Assembly: GCA_004356105.1 (NCBI GenBank)
Contig: SMYC01000039.1
Location: 1-42,490, forward strand
DNA from: Acidobacteriota bacterium
Lineage (GTDB): Bacteria > Acidobacteriota > Vicinamibacteria > Marinacidobacterales > SMYC01
DNA length: 42,490 nt
Direction of reading: 5' to 3'
Shown piece by piece: positions 1 through 7,392 of this stretch. Every line of letters begins with the position of its first letter. The stretch's first letter is position 1. The position numbers and the translations under genes were made by a program. The notes under the pieces were generated by a model. That model made no database searches and was not told the DNA's origin. It was given only the letters and a program-made list of their open reading frames with translations.

Positions 1-743
1 GAGAAGACGAGCACCGCGCCCGCGACAAGGCCCCATTGACCTTGAAACGCCAGATCACGGCCCCAAATCGAGAGCAGCGTCGGGTCGATCTCCGCGAGCG
101 CGAGATTGGCGGCGGTAAAGCCGCCCACATGACTGAGGGCCGCTGCGAGAATCCAAACGACGCCGACCAACATCACGATGCTTTGAAAAAAGTCCGTGTA
201 AGCGACCGCGAGATAACCGCCGAGAAATGTATAGGTAATGATGATAGCGAGAGCAATGAGAAGCGCCCAGGCATAGGGAAGCCCGGTGACGAGCTCCATC
301 CCTTTCCCCCCCGCGATGAACTGCGCGAGCACATAGAACGCCAGTACGAAAACGGAAACACTCGCCGCAATGAGGCGCGTCGCGGGCGAGGGGTATCGGG
401 CCTCGAGATACTCAATCGCGGTGAGCGAGCCCATGATCTGCGACAGCTTGCGCATCCGGCGTCCGATAATGGAAAGGTTCAGAACCCCCCCTCCAATATC
501 CCCGGCCGCGAACCATAGCGACCAATAGCCGGTGGTATAGGCCAACGAGCCGGCACCCAAGAACATGTAGCCGCTCATCGACGTGCTCTGAAGCGTGAGC
601 GCCGTGACGAGCGGCCCGACGTCGCGGCCACCCAGGAGGTAGCCCTCGAGCCCCCCGCCCGCACCGCGCCTCATGGCCCAAAACCCGATGCCGAGAACGA
701 CGACGTAGTAGAGAACGAGAAACGCAAGAACCGTTACGTTCAT
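1..743 (-). CDS. Sodium:solute symporter (SSS family), C-terminus outside window
   Basis: Reading the minus strand from an ATG at 743 gives about 247 residues with no stop before the window edge. The translation has an N-terminal hydrophobic helix, then the sequences LQSTSMSGYMFLG and FLGGYLAVAYTDFFQ, which match the Na+-binding and helix regions of the PutP/PanF sodium:solute symporter family (usually 450-550 residues, 13 helices). The protein would bring a small organic solute, such as an amino acid, pantothenate or carboxylate, across the inner membrane with sodium. The substrate cannot be told from this part. Its ATG overlaps the TGA of the upstream small membrane protein by four bases (ATGA), so the two are probably translationally coupled. 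The missing third to half of the protein lies left of the window. Confidence 0.88.
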   Translation of the reverse strand, partial: MNVTVLAFLVLYYVVVLGIGFWAMRRGAGGGLEGYLLGGRDVGPLVTALTLQSTSMSGYMFLGAGSLAYTTGYWSLWFAAGDIGGGVLNLSIIGRRMRKLSQIMGSLTAIEYLEARYPSPATRLIAASVSVFVLAFYVLAQFIAGGKGMELVTGLPYAWALLIALAIIITYTFLGGYLAVAYTDFFQSIVMLVGVVWILAAALSHVGGFTAANLALAEIDPTLLSIWGRDLAFQGQWGLVAGAVLVF

Positions 744-1027
744 CGGGGCTTCTCTTTATCCCGCGGGGCCCCACCCCCACGGCTCTCGCTTCGCGACTCG
801 CTACGCTCGCGCTCCGCTCGGGTTGAGGACTCCTCTTTATGCCGCGGGGCCCCACCCCCACGGCTCTCGCTTCGCGACTCGCTACGCTCGCGCTCCGCTC
901 GGGTTGAGGACTCCTCTTCCTCGCGGCCCCAATCTCGGGTCACGATCAGAAAGCCCACGGTGTAGAGAATCCAAATGAGAGGAAATCCGAAGACGAGAAG
1001 CGTGGTACTCCAAGGTAAACCAAACAT
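740..1027 (-). CDS. Small single-helix membrane protein, probable symporter partner, with duplicated charged tail
   Basis: This 95-residue protein starts at an ATG at 1027. Residues 1-30 form one hydrophobic helix (FGLPWSTTLLVFGFPLIW and onward). The rest is a very hydrophilic Glu/Arg/Ser-rich cytoplasmic tail. Small one- or two-helix proteins coded just before SSS symporters are a known arrangement (for example YhdT with PanF), and the four-base stop/start overlap with the symporter gene supports a role as its accessory subunit. The tail contains two near-identical 27-residue units made by an 81-bp tandem DNA duplication; they differ by one residue near the end (His versus Asp). The helix and the coupling support a real gene. 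The tail may be an expansion by an invading DNA repeat with no function of its own. Confidence 0.7.
   Translation of the reverse strand: MFGLPWSTTLLVFGFPLIWILYTVGFLIVTRDWGREEEESSTRAERERSESRSESRGGGAPRHKEESSTRAERERSESRSESRGGGAPRDKEKPR
752..913. repeat. 81-bp tandem duplication inside a coding tail
   Basis: Two copies (752-832 and 833-913) of an 81-bp unit lie head to tail and are nearly identical. The period is 27 codons, so the reading frame of the small membrane protein stays open through both. The unit is rich in GCG/GAGCG steps and is partly self-complementary. Confidence 0.9.
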
Positions 1028-1126
1028 CTTTGTCCCTCGTGGCGCGACATTATAAGGGGAAATCTCCCGAGGTGTCCGTCTATTCAAGGCAGGGGGGCTC
1101 CAAAGTGCTTTCGAGCACGAACAAAG

Positions 1127-1435
1127 TTGAACGATGAGCTCTGGGCAACAGGCCCACCGCTCGGACTCATTCCCGACTCGATCTATACGGAAGACGAACT
1201 GCACCTCGACCCCGGCGACGCGCTGATCCTCTACACCGACGGCATCACTGAAGCCACCAACTGCGACGGCCTGGAATACGAAATGACACGACTCAAAGAC
1301 GTTTGCCGCGTCCATGCAGGCAAATCCGCCGACGAGCTCGCCGCCGCCATCGTCGCGGACCTGGACGCCTTCGCGTGCGGCACGCCATACGAGGACGACC
1401 ACACCCTCGTCATTGCGCGCAGGCTCGATCAATAA
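1127..1435 (+). pseudogene. C-terminal stump of a SpoIIE/RsbU-type protein phosphatase
   Basis: The 102-residue open frame matches only the last third of a PP2C-like SpoIIE phosphatase domain. It has the G-PPLGL segment, the core ALILYTDGITEAT motif that includes a metal-binding Asp, and the final DDHTLVIARR strand. Full domains are about 200 residues and normally follow a sensor or receiver domain. None of that is here, because the divergent small membrane gene begins less than 100 bases upstream. The frame stays open a little upstream of the TTG used here, but without recognisable phosphatase sequence. This is most likely the remnant of a longer RsbU-like regulator left by a deletion. A short expressed peptide cannot be excluded, but the catalytic site would be incomplete. 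Confidence 0.7.
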
Positions 1436-1466
1436 TTACGCTTTTCTTAATATCGATTGCTTCTTG
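1436..1466. repeat. Left copy of imperfect direct repeat flanking the beta-lactamase/VanX gene
   Basis: These 31 bases match 3766-3796 at 25 of 31 positions in the same orientation. The right copy is one arm of the terminator hairpin after the beta-lactamase/VanX fusion gene, so the gene sits between two related copies. Confidence 0.5.
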
Positions 1467-1473
1467 AGGAAAC

Positions 1474-3750
1474 ATGTCGCAAATTCTTCGATCCTTTGCT
1501 TTTCTCGGGCTTGCCGGGCTCGCGGCCTGTGGTGCGCCGCCCGACATTGCGGAGCTCACCGCTTCGCTCGAGGTGGTCATCGAGCGCGAGATCGAGCAAA
1601 AGGCGATTCCGGCGCTGTCGATTGCGCTCGTCGACGACCAGAAGATTGTTTGGGCCCGCGGGTTCGGGTTCGCAGACCCGGTAGCTCGCGTCCCGGCGAG
1701 CCCCGAGACCGTCTATCGGGTGGGGTCGGTGTCAAAGCTCTTCACCGATATTGCCGTCATGCAGCTCGTCGAGCGCGGAGCTATCGATCTCGATCGCGAG
1801 GTCACCGATTACCTTCCCGAGCTCGAGCTCGATAATCCCTTCGAGACGGCCGTCACGATGCGTCAGCTCATGGCGCACCGCGCGGGGCTCATCCGTGAGC
1901 CCCCTGTCGGAAATTACTTCGATCCGAGCGAGCCATCTCTTGCGGCGACGATCGCGAGCTTGAACGGGCAGAAGCTCGTCTACGAGCCGACAACGCGGGT
2001 GAAATATTCGAACGCCGGAATCGCGATGGTGGGCTACGTGCTCGAACGCGTCACGGGTACGCCTTTCGCCGAATACGTTCGCAGTGAAGTTCTCCACGCG
2101 TTCGCGATGACGCATTCGGACTTCGAGCCGAGCGCACGCGTGCGCGGTGCTTTGGCCAAGGGCGAGATGTGGACCTATGACGGCCGCCGCTTCGAAGCGC
2201 CCACGTTCCAGCTGGGGATAGCTCCCGCAGGAAGCTTGTACTCGACGGTGCTCGATCTGGGCGGCTTCATGAGCGCTCTTTTCCGGGGCGGCGGCGGCGT
2301 CCTCGAAAAGGAAACGCTGGAGTCGATGTATGCGCCACAGTTTCTAGACGTCGACGAGAACGCGACCTACGGGCTCGGATTCCGCATCGCGGAGCTCGAC
2401 GGGCGACGCCGCCTGGGGCATGGCGGCGCCATCTACGGTTTTTCGACGCAGCTATTCTTTCTTCCGGACGAGAAGCTCGGTGTCGTCGCCGTAGCTTCGA
2501 AAGATTTCACCAACGTTGTCGTTGGCCGGATCGCGGAACATGCGCTCCGCGGCATGCTGGCCGTGAAAAGCGGCGAGGCGCTTCCAGAGCTCGAGACCAC
2601 CGAACCGCTATCTCCAGGACTCGCTGGAGAAATCGCGGATGCCTATGATGTCGCGGCGAGAGGTGATCGATTGTTCGTCGAGCGCGGCGCGCGACGCGTC
2701 GAGCTGCGCGCCCGAGGCGACGAGCTCGTCGTCGATTCCCCTCTCTCTTTTGGCGAGGTGGTGAGCCTCTCCGATCTTGCGCCGCGTCGCGACACGATTC
2801 CCCCCGAGCCTCCCGAGAACTTTCGAGGTCTAATCGGGGAATATGGCTGGGATCACAACATTCTCTACATTTTCGAAAAGAACGAAAAGCTCGAAGCACT
2901 CATAGAGTGGTTCGAGAGCTACCCGCTCGAAGAAATTGCGGCGGATCGTTTCGCGTTCCCGGATTACGGGCTCTATCACGGCGAAGAGCTCGTCTTCGAA
3001 CGCGACGCCGCTGGGCATGCGCAATCGGTCGTCGCGGCGAGTATACGCTTCGACCGTCGGGAGCTCGGTGCGGTGGACGGCGAAACGTTTCGCATCGAGC
3101 CGCTCAAAAACACCGAGAATCTACGAGAGGCGGCGCTCGCGGCATCGCCGCCCGTCGAAGAGGGCGCGTTTCGAAAGCCAGAGCTCGTCGAGCCCGTCGA
3201 GCTCGATGCCACAATCCGGCTCGATATCCGCTACGCGAGCACCAACAACTTCATGGGGACCGTGTTCTACGACGAACCGCGCGCTTTTCTACAGCGTCCG
3301 GCGGCTGAAGCGCTCGTGCGCGCCCATCAATCCCTTCGCGAAAAGGGTTACGGTATCCTGATCCACGACGCCTACCGCCCTTGGTATGTGACAAAGATGT
3401 TCTACGACGCAACTCCCGAAGAACAGAAAATCTTCGTCGCCAATCCCGAGAGCGGCTCGCGCCACAACCGCGGCGCGGCTGCAGACATCACGCTCTACGA
3501 CACGAAAACGGGTGAAGTCTCGACCTTCGTAAGCGGCTATGACGAGTTCTCCCCGCGCGCCTTCCCCGACTATCCCGGAGGAACGTCGCGACAAAGATGG
3601 CTCCGCAATCTCCTGAGGCGTGAGATGGAAGCCCAAGGCTTCGACGTCTACGCGTTCGAGTGGTGGCACTTCGACCACCGCGATTGGCAGGAATACCAAA
3701 TCCTCAACACATCCTTTGACGCACTGAGCCTTAAAAGCGATCAACATTAA
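1474..3750 (+). CDS. Lipoprotein fusion: serine beta-lactamase-like domain plus VanX-like D-Ala-D-Ala dipeptidase
   Basis: This 758-residue protein begins with a short hydrophobic segment ending in a lipobox (LAAC, Cys19), so it is probably a lipid-anchored envelope protein. Residues about 25-370 form a class C beta-lactamase/D,D-peptidase fold: SVSK at 85-88 (catalytic Ser and Lys), YSN at 178-180, and a late HGG triad at about 310-315. After a linker of about 200 residues, residues about 570-750 match the VanX/DdpX zinc dipeptidase family: the DAYRP segment, SRHNRGAAADITLYD (Zn ligands His and Asp) and EWWHFDH (catalytic Glu and third Zn ligand His). Both halves act on D-Ala-D-Ala-type substrates, so a joint role in peptidoglycan peptide trimming or turnover is likely; resistance to cell-wall antibiotics is possible. 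Both catalytic sets look intact. Confidence 0.9.
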   Translation: MSQILRSFAFLGLAGLAACGAPPDIAELTASLEVVIEREIEQKAIPALSIALVDDQKIVWARGFGFADPVARVPASPETVYRVGSVSKLFTDIAVMQLVERGAIDLDREVTDYLPELELDNPFETAVTMRQLMAHRAGLIREPPVGNYFDPSEPSLAATIASLNGQKLVYEPTTRVKYSNAGIAMVGYVLERVTGTPFAEYVRSEVLHAFAMTHSDFEPSARVRGALAKGEMWTYDGRRFEAPTFQLGIAPAGSLYSTVLDLGGFMSALFRGGGGVLEKETLESMYAPQFLDVDENATYGLGFRIAELDGRRRLGHGGAIYGFSTQLFFLPDEKLGVVAVASKDFTNVVVGRIAEHALRGMLAVKSGEALPELETTEPLSPGLAGEIADAYDVAARGDRLFVERGARRVELRARGDELVVDSPLSFGEVVSLSDLAPRRDTIPPEPPENFRGLIGEYGWDHNILYIFEKNEKLEALIEWFESYPLEEIAADRFAFPDYGLYHGEELVFERDAAGHAQSVVAASIRFDRRELGAVDGETFRIEPLKNTENLREAALAASPPVEEGAFRKPELVEPVELDATIRLDIRYASTNNFMGTVFYDEPRAFLQRPAAEALVRAHQSLREKGYGILIHDAYRPWYVTKMFYDATPEEQKIFVANPESGSRHNRGAAADITLYDTKTGEVSTFVSGYDEFSPRAFPDYPGGTSRQRWLRNLLRREMEAQGFDVYAFEWWHFDHRDWQEYQILNTSFDALSLKSDQH

Positions 3751-3796
3751 GAAGTTAAGAAAACGTAACGCTTTCCTTAATGTTGATCGCTTTTTG
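3733..3796. terminator. Bidirectional intrinsic terminator with 19-bp perfect stem
   Basis: The arms 3733-3751 and 3776-3794 are exact reverse complements, separated by 24 bases. The hairpin has an A run on the left flank and a T run (TTTTT) on the right, so it can end transcription from both sides. It covers the stop codons of both converging genes, which therefore both end in Lys-Ser-Asp-Gln-His. Confidence 0.85.
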
Positions 3797-4046
3797 CGCT
3801 TTGTTCAGTCTTTTCGCAGCGCCTATTTTTTTCGGCCTTGGCGTGGCCAGTGGTGCTGTGGGCTATCACGACGGCGCCTACGGTCAGGGCGGCGAAGGTC
3901 GAGATGGCTTCGACGGCGGCGCTTGCGTCTTCCCAGAGAACGAGGCCGTCTCTTGCCATTGCAATCGCGACGCCGGCCATTAACAAGTAGACCGTCGCTA
4001 CAGCGAGGATCAGGACGCAGCCACTAACGAGACCTTCATCTTTCAC
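3777..4046 (-). CDS. Hypothetical small membrane protein with two helices
   Basis: This 89-residue frame starts at GTG 4046, preceded by an AAGGTGG ribosome-binding site about six bases upstream. It has two hydrophobic stretches (about residues 7-30 and 46-65) and a hydrophilic, charged C-terminus, as in a small inner-membrane protein. I do not recognise a family. The last five residues (KSDQH) are identical to those of the converging gene because both ends are coded by the arms of one terminator hairpin. The good ribosome site, the membrane pattern and the well-placed terminator support a real gene. The small size and lack of a family leave doubt. Confidence 0.5.
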   Translation of the reverse strand: MKDEGLVSGCVLILAVATVYLLMAGVAIAMARDGLVLWEDASAAVEAISTFAALTVGAVVIAHSTTGHAKAEKNRRCEKTEQSAKSDQH

Positions 4047-4184
4047 GGTACCACCTTCGATGCGTGTACAGACTTCCCGTGCCCAAGTTCTAGGCTCGAG
4101 TCGTGTGGAGGGTTCTGCGGTGAGCGGTTGTGAAAGCCGCTTTTGTAGGTCGTTAATCCATGTTAGGAAGCGGAGCGAGATCTG

Positions 4185-5414
4185 TCAAGGGGTGGCGGAA
4201 AGCTTGGAAAGCTTGTTCTCGCGGGGCAGGAACATCGCGAACAGAAAGGAGGCGAGGGCAACGAAAGCAAGCAACACGTAAATGAGTGACGGCTCCCCGG
4301 TTCGTCTCGTGGTGTAGGCGACGAGGCCGACAGCGAGGGGCGCGGCACCAAAGCTGAGCGCAAACTTCAAACCGAAAACGAGACCGTGATGCTTCTCCTG
4401 AGTGTAGTGCGCGAGAAGAAGGTTTTCGGCGGGTAGAGCGCTCGCACCAGCCATAACCATCGTCGTCGCGACGAGCAAGAGCGGGAGGCCCCCGAGCCAA
4501 GAAGCGAGCCACAGGGTCGGGATCTGAATCGCAATCGATCCGACATAGACCGGTTTCAGCGGAAGCCGATCGGCGAGGTGACCGCCGAGCACCTGCATGA
4601 GCCCCGAAACCCCATAGACGATCGCGACCAGAAGCCCGACGCCTAGAGCACCCTCTCCCGCGAGTCCGTCGCTCTGGAGCTCGAAGAGCTTTGGAAGCGA
4701 GGTCTGGGTGCAGTGGAAAATGAGTCCGCCTGTGAACATCGTGACAAGAAGAATCAGGAAGACTCGGCGAGAGTCGGCAGCTGAGACTGGCTTTTTGGCG
4801 CTTGCGGCGGGCGCGTTTTCTCCGAGGCCGCCCGTTACCCAAAAGGCGAAGAGAACCACGCCCGTCGCGACACATAGGATCCCGGGCACGATGAACGCGG
4901 CTCGCCATCCGGAGAGCTCGATGAGCGCTCCCGCCGCGAGCCCCGCAAGGGCGGAGCCAAGCGCGCCAAAGACCCCGTTGATGCCAAGCAATTTCCCGCG
5001 GCTCGTCGAAGCGCTCCTAACAAGCCATGGGATCCCTACCGGATGATAGATGGCCGCGAAGAACCCGAGACCCGCAAGCGCTACCAACAGTCCGGGCGGC
5101 GACGGTGCGAAGCCCGCGGCAATGGACGCGCCACCCAGGCCAACAAAGAACAAGACCATCATCGCGCTCGCGCCTATCCGGTCGCTCAAGAGTCCCGCTG
5201 GGAGCGCCGCCACGCCGACAAGAAGCGAGCCGAGCGTCCACAGCTCGAGGAGCTCGGGATAAGGAAGTTGCCAATCCTCCTCGATCGACAACACGATGAC
5301 GAAATAGAACGCCGTGCAAAGATGGATGTAGAGATGTCCGAGGCACGAAAAGACAACCGGGAGGTACTTGGACCGCGTCGCCTTCGAGCCCTTCAAGCCC
5401 TGCAAGGAAGCCAC
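4185..5414 (-). CDS. Major facilitator superfamily transporter
   Basis: About 409 residues with twelve predicted hydrophobic helices in two halves, a long loop near the middle and a short positively charged C-terminus. The segment LSDRIGASAMM after helix 2 fits the MFS loop 2-3 signature, and FFAAIYHPVGIPWLVR resembles the fosmidomycin-resistance/Fsr branch of MFS exporters. It probably moves a small molecule across the inner membrane, perhaps outward; the substrate is unknown. The frame stays open to a GTG at 5450, but a -10-like TATACT on the minus strand at 5433-5428 would start the transcript near 5421. I therefore prefer the GTG at 5414. The gene is divergent from ccmC. Confidence 0.85.
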   Translation of the reverse strand: MASLQGLKGSKATRSKYLPVVFSCLGHLYIHLCTAFYFVIVLSIEEDWQLPYPELLELWTLGSLLVGVAALPAGLLSDRIGASAMMVLFFVGLGGASIAAGFAPSPPGLLVALAGLGFFAAIYHPVGIPWLVRSASTSRGKLLGINGVFGALGSALAGLAAGALIELSGWRAAFIVPGILCVATGVVLFAFWVTGGLGENAPAASAKKPVSAADSRRVFLILLVTMFTGGLIFHCTQTSLPKLFELQSDGLAGEGALGVGLLVAIVYGVSGLMQVLGGHLADRLPLKPVYVGSIAIQIPTLWLASWLGGLPLLLVATTMVMAGASALPAENLLLAHYTQEKHHGLVFGLKFALSFGAAPLAVGLVAYTTRRTGEPSLIYVLLAFVALASFLFAMFLPRENKLSKLSATP

Positions 5415-5427
5415 ACCATGGACGCAT

Positions 5428-5435
5428 AGTATAAT
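5428..5435. promoter_or_regulatory. Overlapping -10 elements between divergent MFS and ccmC genes
   Basis: The bases AGTATAAT read TATAAT on the plus strand (5430-5435), pointing at ccmC, and TATACT on the minus strand (5433-5428), pointing at the MFS gene. No convincing -35 box was found on either side. The predicted ccmC start lies only about eight bases after TATAAT, so its message may be leaderless. Confidence 0.45.
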
Positions 5436-5442
5436 CGGAGCC

Positions 5443-6126
5443 GTGCTCACGGCCGTGTCGAGACTTCTCCCGATCGTCTGTTTTCTGACGATGTGCGTCT
5501 CGCTCTATGCCATCTTCATCTATGCGCCTACCGAGCGCACGATGGGTGACGTGCAACGTATCTTCTATTTCCACATCTCGGCTTGGTGGATAGCAGGCCT
5601 CGCGCTCACCGTTACTTTCTTCAGCGCCGTTTTCTATCTCTGGAAAAAGGATCGACGCTTCGATGCTGCCGCCCTCGCTTCAACGGAGATCGGCGTCTTG
5701 TTCATGACCATCGGGATCACGACGGGACCCATCTGGGCGAAGCCGATCTGGGGGATCTATTGGACGTGGGATCCGCGGCTCACCTCGGCACTCATCTGCT
5801 GGCTGATGTATTTCGCCATCCTCATGCTCCGTCGCTACGTTCCCGAAGAGACGAAGCGCGCTAATCTGGCTTCCGTCACCAGCATCATCGCCTACGTGAA
5901 CGTGCCGTTCGTCTTCATGGCGATCCGGCTCTTCCGCACGCAACACCCGCAGCCCGTCATCGGAGGGGGCGACGATTCTGGGCTCGCGCCCGCGATGACG
6001 CACGCTTTTCTCGTTACGCTTCTGGCCTTCACCTTTCTCTATCTCTGGCTCATGGAAAAGCGCCTTGCGCTCGAGGCGACGTCCGGCGAGGTAGACCACC
6101 TCCACAAGGAGCTCGAGCTCACATGA
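5443..6126 (+). CDS. ccmC: Cytochrome c biogenesis protein CcmC (haem exporter)
   Basis: This is a polytopic protein of about 227 residues. It has the tryptophan-rich haem-handling motif IWGIYWTWDPRLTSALI, and His residues in FYFHISAWW and MTHAFLV fit the two periplasmic haem-ligand histidines of CcmC. The family usually has six helices and 220-250 residues, which matches. CcmC loads haem onto CcmE in the periplasm during System I cytochrome c maturation. The frame is open up to TTG 5368, but the GTG at 5443, preceded by GGAG and just after a TATAAT box, is a more natural start. It overlaps ccmD by four bases. The other ccm genes (A, B, E, F, H) are not in the window. Confidence 0.88.
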   Translation: MLTAVSRLLPIVCFLTMCVSLYAIFIYAPTERTMGDVQRIFYFHISAWWIAGLALTVTFFSAVFYLWKKDRRFDAAALASTEIGVLFMTIGITTGPIWAKPIWGIYWTWDPRLTSALICWLMYFAILMLRRYVPEETKRANLASVTSIIAYVNVPFVFMAIRLFRTQHPQPVIGGGDDSGLAPAMTHAFLVTLLAFTFLYLWLMEKRLALEATSGEVDHLHKELELT

Positions 6127-6257
6127 GTTATCTCTTCGCGGCCTATACAGTGACCTGGGTCCTTCTCTTCGCCTATATCTACGCTCTCGGGGGCAAGCAA
6201 AAAAAACTCGACGAAGAGCTGACCACGCTCAGGAAATTGATTGAGCAAAGGAAATAG
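6123..6257 (+). CDS. ccmD: CcmD-like haem exporter small subunit
   Basis: This 44-residue protein starts at an ATG whose bases overlap the ccmC stop (ATGA). It has one N-terminal transmembrane helix (YLFAAYTVTWVLLFAYIYAL) followed by a charged amphipathic tail rich in Lys and Glu. Size, topology and position directly after ccmC are those of CcmD, which helps release haem-loaded CcmE from CcmABC. The sequence of this family is poorly conserved, so the call rests on context and topology. Confidence 0.75.
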   Translation: MSYLFAAYTVTWVLLFAYIYALGGKQKKLDEELTTLRKLIEQRK

Positions 6258-6305
6258 CGGGCCCTTAGCGGCCTGTGAGGCTTTAAAGGATAGAATGGCC
6301 ACACC

Positions 6306-7037
6306 GTGACCGGAAGACTCGAAGGAAAAGCAGCCCTCATTACCGGATCGAGCAAAGGGATTGGAAAAGGCATAGCCGAGGCCTATCTCGAGCAAGGTGC
6401 TTCGGTATTTCTATGCGCACGCGGGGAAGAGCGGCTCACGGAAACGGCAGAAGAGCTCGCCTCACGGGGCGAGGTCGCGCATCTCGCCGCGGACGTGGCC
6501 GACCCGGACGACGCGGAACGCCTAGTAGCGCGTGCCATCGAAAAATTCGAGCACCTTTCAATCCTCGTCAACAACGCGAGCATTCTCGGCAAGCGCGCCA
6601 AAATCAACGAGCTCGACGTCGCTACCTGGGACGAAGTGCTCAAGGTGAATACCTCGAGCTTGTTCTATGTCACGAAGCCTCTCTTGCCTCACCTGCAAGC
6701 CCGCGGAGAAGGGTCTATCATCAATGTCAGCAGCTCCGTCGGACGCCGCGGGAAGGCCAACTGGAACGTCTATGCGGTATCGAAGTTCGGCCTCGAAGGC
6801 TTCACCCAAGTGCTCGCGGCCGAGCTCGAAGCGGAGGGCATCCGCGTCAACAGCGTGAATCCCGGTGCGACCCGCACGGAAATGCGCGCCGGTGCCTATC
6901 CAGACGAAGATCCCAATTCTTTGCCCACTCCTAGAGACATCGCGGAAGTTTTCGTCTTTCTCGCGTCGAACGCATCCGAGACGACGACCGGTCAAGCTTT
7001 CGAAGCCCGCGATTACTTGAACACGACTTGGACCTGA
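6306..7037 (+). CDS. Short-chain dehydrogenase/reductase (SDR)
   Basis: This 243-residue protein has the classical SDR layout: TGSSKGIG at 13-20 for NAD(P) binding, NNAS at 89-92, Ser residues at 142-144 and the YxxxK catalytic pair (Tyr156, Lys160). It should oxidise or reduce an alcohol/ketone group in the cytosol; the substrate is not readable from sequence. The start is a GTG at 6306; an ATG eleven bases upstream runs straight into a stop. It lies 48 bases after ccmD and nine bases before the cupin gene, so it probably shares a transcript with the cupin. Confidence 0.85.
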   Translation: MTGRLEGKAALITGSSKGIGKGIAEAYLEQGASVFLCARGEERLTETAEELASRGEVAHLAADVADPDDAERLVARAIEKFEHLSILVNNASILGKRAKINELDVATWDEVLKVNTSSLFYVTKPLLPHLQARGEGSIINVSSSVGRRGKANWNVYAVSKFGLEGFTQVLAAELEAEGIRVNSVNPGATRTEMRAGAYPDEDPNSLPTPRDIAEVFVFLASNASETTTGQAFEARDYLNTTWT

Positions 7038-7046
7038 AGCTCTGCC

Positions 7047-7373
7047 ATGGACATCCGCACGATATTCGACGCTTGTCATTTTTCGCGCGAAAAAATGCAG
7101 AAGATCAATCTTTTCGCGACCAACGAGCTATTTCTTGACCTTTACTGTCTCGAGCCCGGACAAAAGCAGAAAGTCCACACCCACGACACCTCGTCCAAGA
7201 TCTATGTCGTTCTCGAAGGCCAGGCGCGCTTTCATATCGCCGGGGAGAGCGAAAATGCCGGGCCGGGCCAAGCCGTGGTCGCTCGCGCAGGAGAACCGCA
7301 TGGGGTCGAGAACGAGACGACCGAACGCGTCGTCCTTCTCGTAGGGATGGCCCCGCCGCCGACGCACGCCTAG
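7047..7373 (+). CDS. Small cupin-domain protein
   Basis: This 108-residue protein is a single cupin barrel. Motif 1 is seen as VHTHDTSSKIYVVLEG (His, His and Glu metal ligands), and motif 2 as GPGQAVVARAGEPHGVEN (final His ligand). Such proteins bind Fe, Mn or Zn and act as isomerases, dioxygenases or ligand sensors. It follows the SDR gene by nine bases and precedes the symporter gene by 19, suggesting one transcription unit, perhaps for uptake and conversion of a small metabolite. The exact reaction is unknown. Confidence 0.82.
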   Translation: MDIRTIFDACHFSREKMQKINLFATNELFLDLYCLEPGQKQKVHTHDTSSKIYVVLEGQARFHIAGESENAGPGQAVVARAGEPHGVENETTERVVLLVGMAPPPTHA

Positions 7374-7392
7374 AGGCTCTTCCTAATTCCTA

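Noticed and set aside
412..861. 149-codon frame over the symporter start
   Set aside because: It contradicts the clear symporter translation and crosses the tandem repeat.
4153..4908. 251-codon minus frame over the MFS gene
   Set aside because: Out-of-frame with the well-supported MFS protein; Arg-rich, no hydrophobic pattern or family.
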